In this document: positions 6,029 through 7,041 of the stretch, in pieces
How the letters are laid out: each line of letters begins with the position of its first letter
Position numbering within the stretch: the first letter of the stretch is position 1
NCBI GenBank assembly: GCA_003540955.1
Contig: DPMX01000062.1
Coordinates: 1-7,041 of the forward strand
Source: Gammaproteobacteria bacterium
GTDB taxonomy: Bacteria > Pseudomonadota > Gammaproteobacteria > Ga0077536
Length of the DNA: 7,041 nt
Direction: 5' to 3'
Translations under genes and position numbers: made by a program
The notes under the pieces: model-generated
Seen by the model: the letters and a program-made list of their open reading frames with translations, nothing else
What the model was told of the DNA's origin: nothing
The model's database searches: none

Positions 6029-7041
6029 ATGACGCTCAACCTCAACGATACTGTCACGTCGTTACGCGGTGTCGGCCCGAGCCTTACCCACAAGCTTCGG
6101 CGGTTACAAATTATATACATCCGCGACCTCTTGTTTCATTTACCGCTTCGATATCAAGACCGGACGCGTAAAACAGCGATCGGGAACCTGCTACCACGCA
6201 CCGAGGTTGTCATCGAAGGATCGGTAGATATCACCAATGTTTCGTATGGCCGGCGCCGGACACTCATCGTGCAGATCAGCGATGACACAGGATCGATTCT
6301 CCTTCGGTTTTTTCACTTCAATCGGTCGCAACAAAACCGCTTTGCCAAAGATCGGCGCTTCCGCTGTTATGGTGAGGTGAGGCGCGGGCCAAAATCTCTA
6401 GAAATGATCCATCCGGAATGTCAAATAATCGATCCCGAATCACCACTCCCGCTTACCGATCGGCTAACCCCGATCTATCCCAGCACCGAGGGTTTACAGC
6501 AACCAAGGTTGCAAAACCTTATTAGTCAATGCTTACCGTTACTCGACTCGGGGAACGTCACTGGTATACCGGATTTCATCCCTCCCCAGATACGAGATCA
6601 GCTTAAATTACCATCTCTTAGATCCGCCTTGGCTTACATCCATCGACCACCAGTGGACGCCCCTGTGCATGAGTTGCTAGACGGCACACACGCTAGTCAA
6701 CGCCGGCTCGCTTTTGAGGAGCTATTAGCCCACCAACTCAAACTCAAACAACACCGTAATCAAATTCAAACCCACACCGCACCGGAAATGGCATTGGACA
6801 CGTCGATTAGGCAAAAATTCCTAGCAGGTTTGGGTTTCGATCTAACTGGGGCGCAATGCCGAGTCATCAATGAGATTGATTCAGACCTTAAGCAAACGAT
6901 ACCGATGCTCCGACTATTGCAAGGAGACGTCGGCTCGGGGAAAACAGCCGTTGCGGCCGCAGTATCACTAACTGCAATTGTCGCGGGTTACCAGGTCGCG
7001 TTGATGGCACCGACGGAGTTACTCGCTGATCAGCATCGGCA
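6029..7041 (+). CDS. recG: RecG, ATP-dependent branched-DNA helicase (N-terminal 337 residues; 3' end outside window)
   Basis: RecG remodels stalled replication forks and Holliday junctions and unwinds R- and D-loops. Only about the first half of the roughly 690-residue protein is present; it is open to the right edge. Seen: the N-terminal helical segment SLRGVGPSLTHKLRRL at 11-26, DLLFHLPLRYQDRT at 33-46, the OB-fold wedge domain (about 60-150) with VVIEGSV at 60-66 and LRFFHFN at 92-98, EMIHPE at 125-130, LTPIYPSTEG at 146-155, LHRPP-type ALAYIHRPP at 200-208, FEELLAHQL at 229-237, FDLTGAQ at 270-276 (Q motif region), Walker A QGDVGSGKT at 298-306 (K305) and motif Ia MAPTELLADQH at 326-336. 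The ATG is 18 nt after the spoT stop and in the same frame, with no clear Shine-Dalgarno. In E. coli trmH lies between spoT and recG; here nothing does. Confidence 0.95.
   Translation, partial: MTLNLNDTVTSLRGVGPSLTHKLRRLQIIYIRDLLFHLPLRYQDRTRKTAIGNLLPRTEVVIEGSVDITNVSYGRRRTLIVQISDDTGSILLRFFHFNRSQQNRFAKDRRFRCYGEVRRGPKSLEMIHPECQIIDPESPLPLTDRLTPIYPSTEGLQQPRLQNLISQCLPLLDSGNVTGIPDFIPPQIRDQLKLPSLRSALAYIHRPPVDAPVHELLDGTHASQRRLAFEELLAHQLKLKQHRNQIQTHTAPEMALDTSIRQKFLAGLGFDLTGAQCRVINEIDSDLKQTIPMLRLLQGDVGSGKTAVAAAVSLTAIVAGYQVALMAPTELLADQHR

Noticed and set aside
1..7041. Search for a mobile element, CRISPR array, tRNA/rRNA gene, defence or toxin-antitoxin module.
   Set aside because: Nearly every base is accounted for by conserved housekeeping genes; no repeat arrays, transposase motifs, tRNA-like cloverleaf or unexplained stretch longer than the 160-nt divergent promoter region was seen.

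Overview
The window is a conserved housekeeping region, most likely from a gammaproteobacterium with roughly balanced base composition. The proteins read as close relatives of the gammaproteobacterial HemW, RdgB, RNase PH, YicC, Gmk, RpoZ, SpoT and RecG. The combination of a YicC/SpoT/omega-type cluster and a divergent rph-rdgB-hemW group resembles the gene order I recall for Xanthomonas/Pseudomonas-like lineages. I cannot name the genus from sequence alone.

The layout is two divergent gene groups with one shared control region. Leftward (minus strand) from about 1819 run rph (RNase PH), rdgB (house-cleaning XTP/dITP pyrophosphatase) and hemW (radical-SAM heme chaperone, cut by the window start). 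Positions 1820-1979 are the intergenic region. It holds a perfect TATAAT box for the leftward group, a plausible sigma-70 promoter for the rightward group and a strong Shine-Dalgarno for yicC. Rightward (plus strand) run yicC (YicC-family endoribonuclease), gmk (guanylate kinase), rpoZ (RNA polymerase omega), spoT (bifunctional (p)ppGpp synthetase/hydrolase) and recG (branched-DNA helicase, cut by the window end). Gaps between the rightward genes are 4, 49, 30 and 18 nt, so they are probably one operon, possibly with internal promoters I could not identify.

The genes share two themes. One is guanine nucleotides and the stringent response: Gmk makes GDP, SpoT makes and degrades (p)ppGpp, omega contributes one of the two ppGpp sites on RNA polymerase, and RdgB removes damaged purine triphosphates. 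The other is RNA processing: RNase PH and YicC face each other across the shared promoter region.

All coding sequences look intact apart from the two cut by the window edges. I see no mobile element, CRISPR array, RNA gene, rho-independent terminator or foreign-looking segment, and no convincing undescribed system. The points worth a second look are modest: spoT and recG are adjacent without the usual intervening gene and in the same frame, SpoT has Lys for Arg in its RXKD motif, yicC has several long homopolymer runs, and the divergent promoter region contains spaced repeats.
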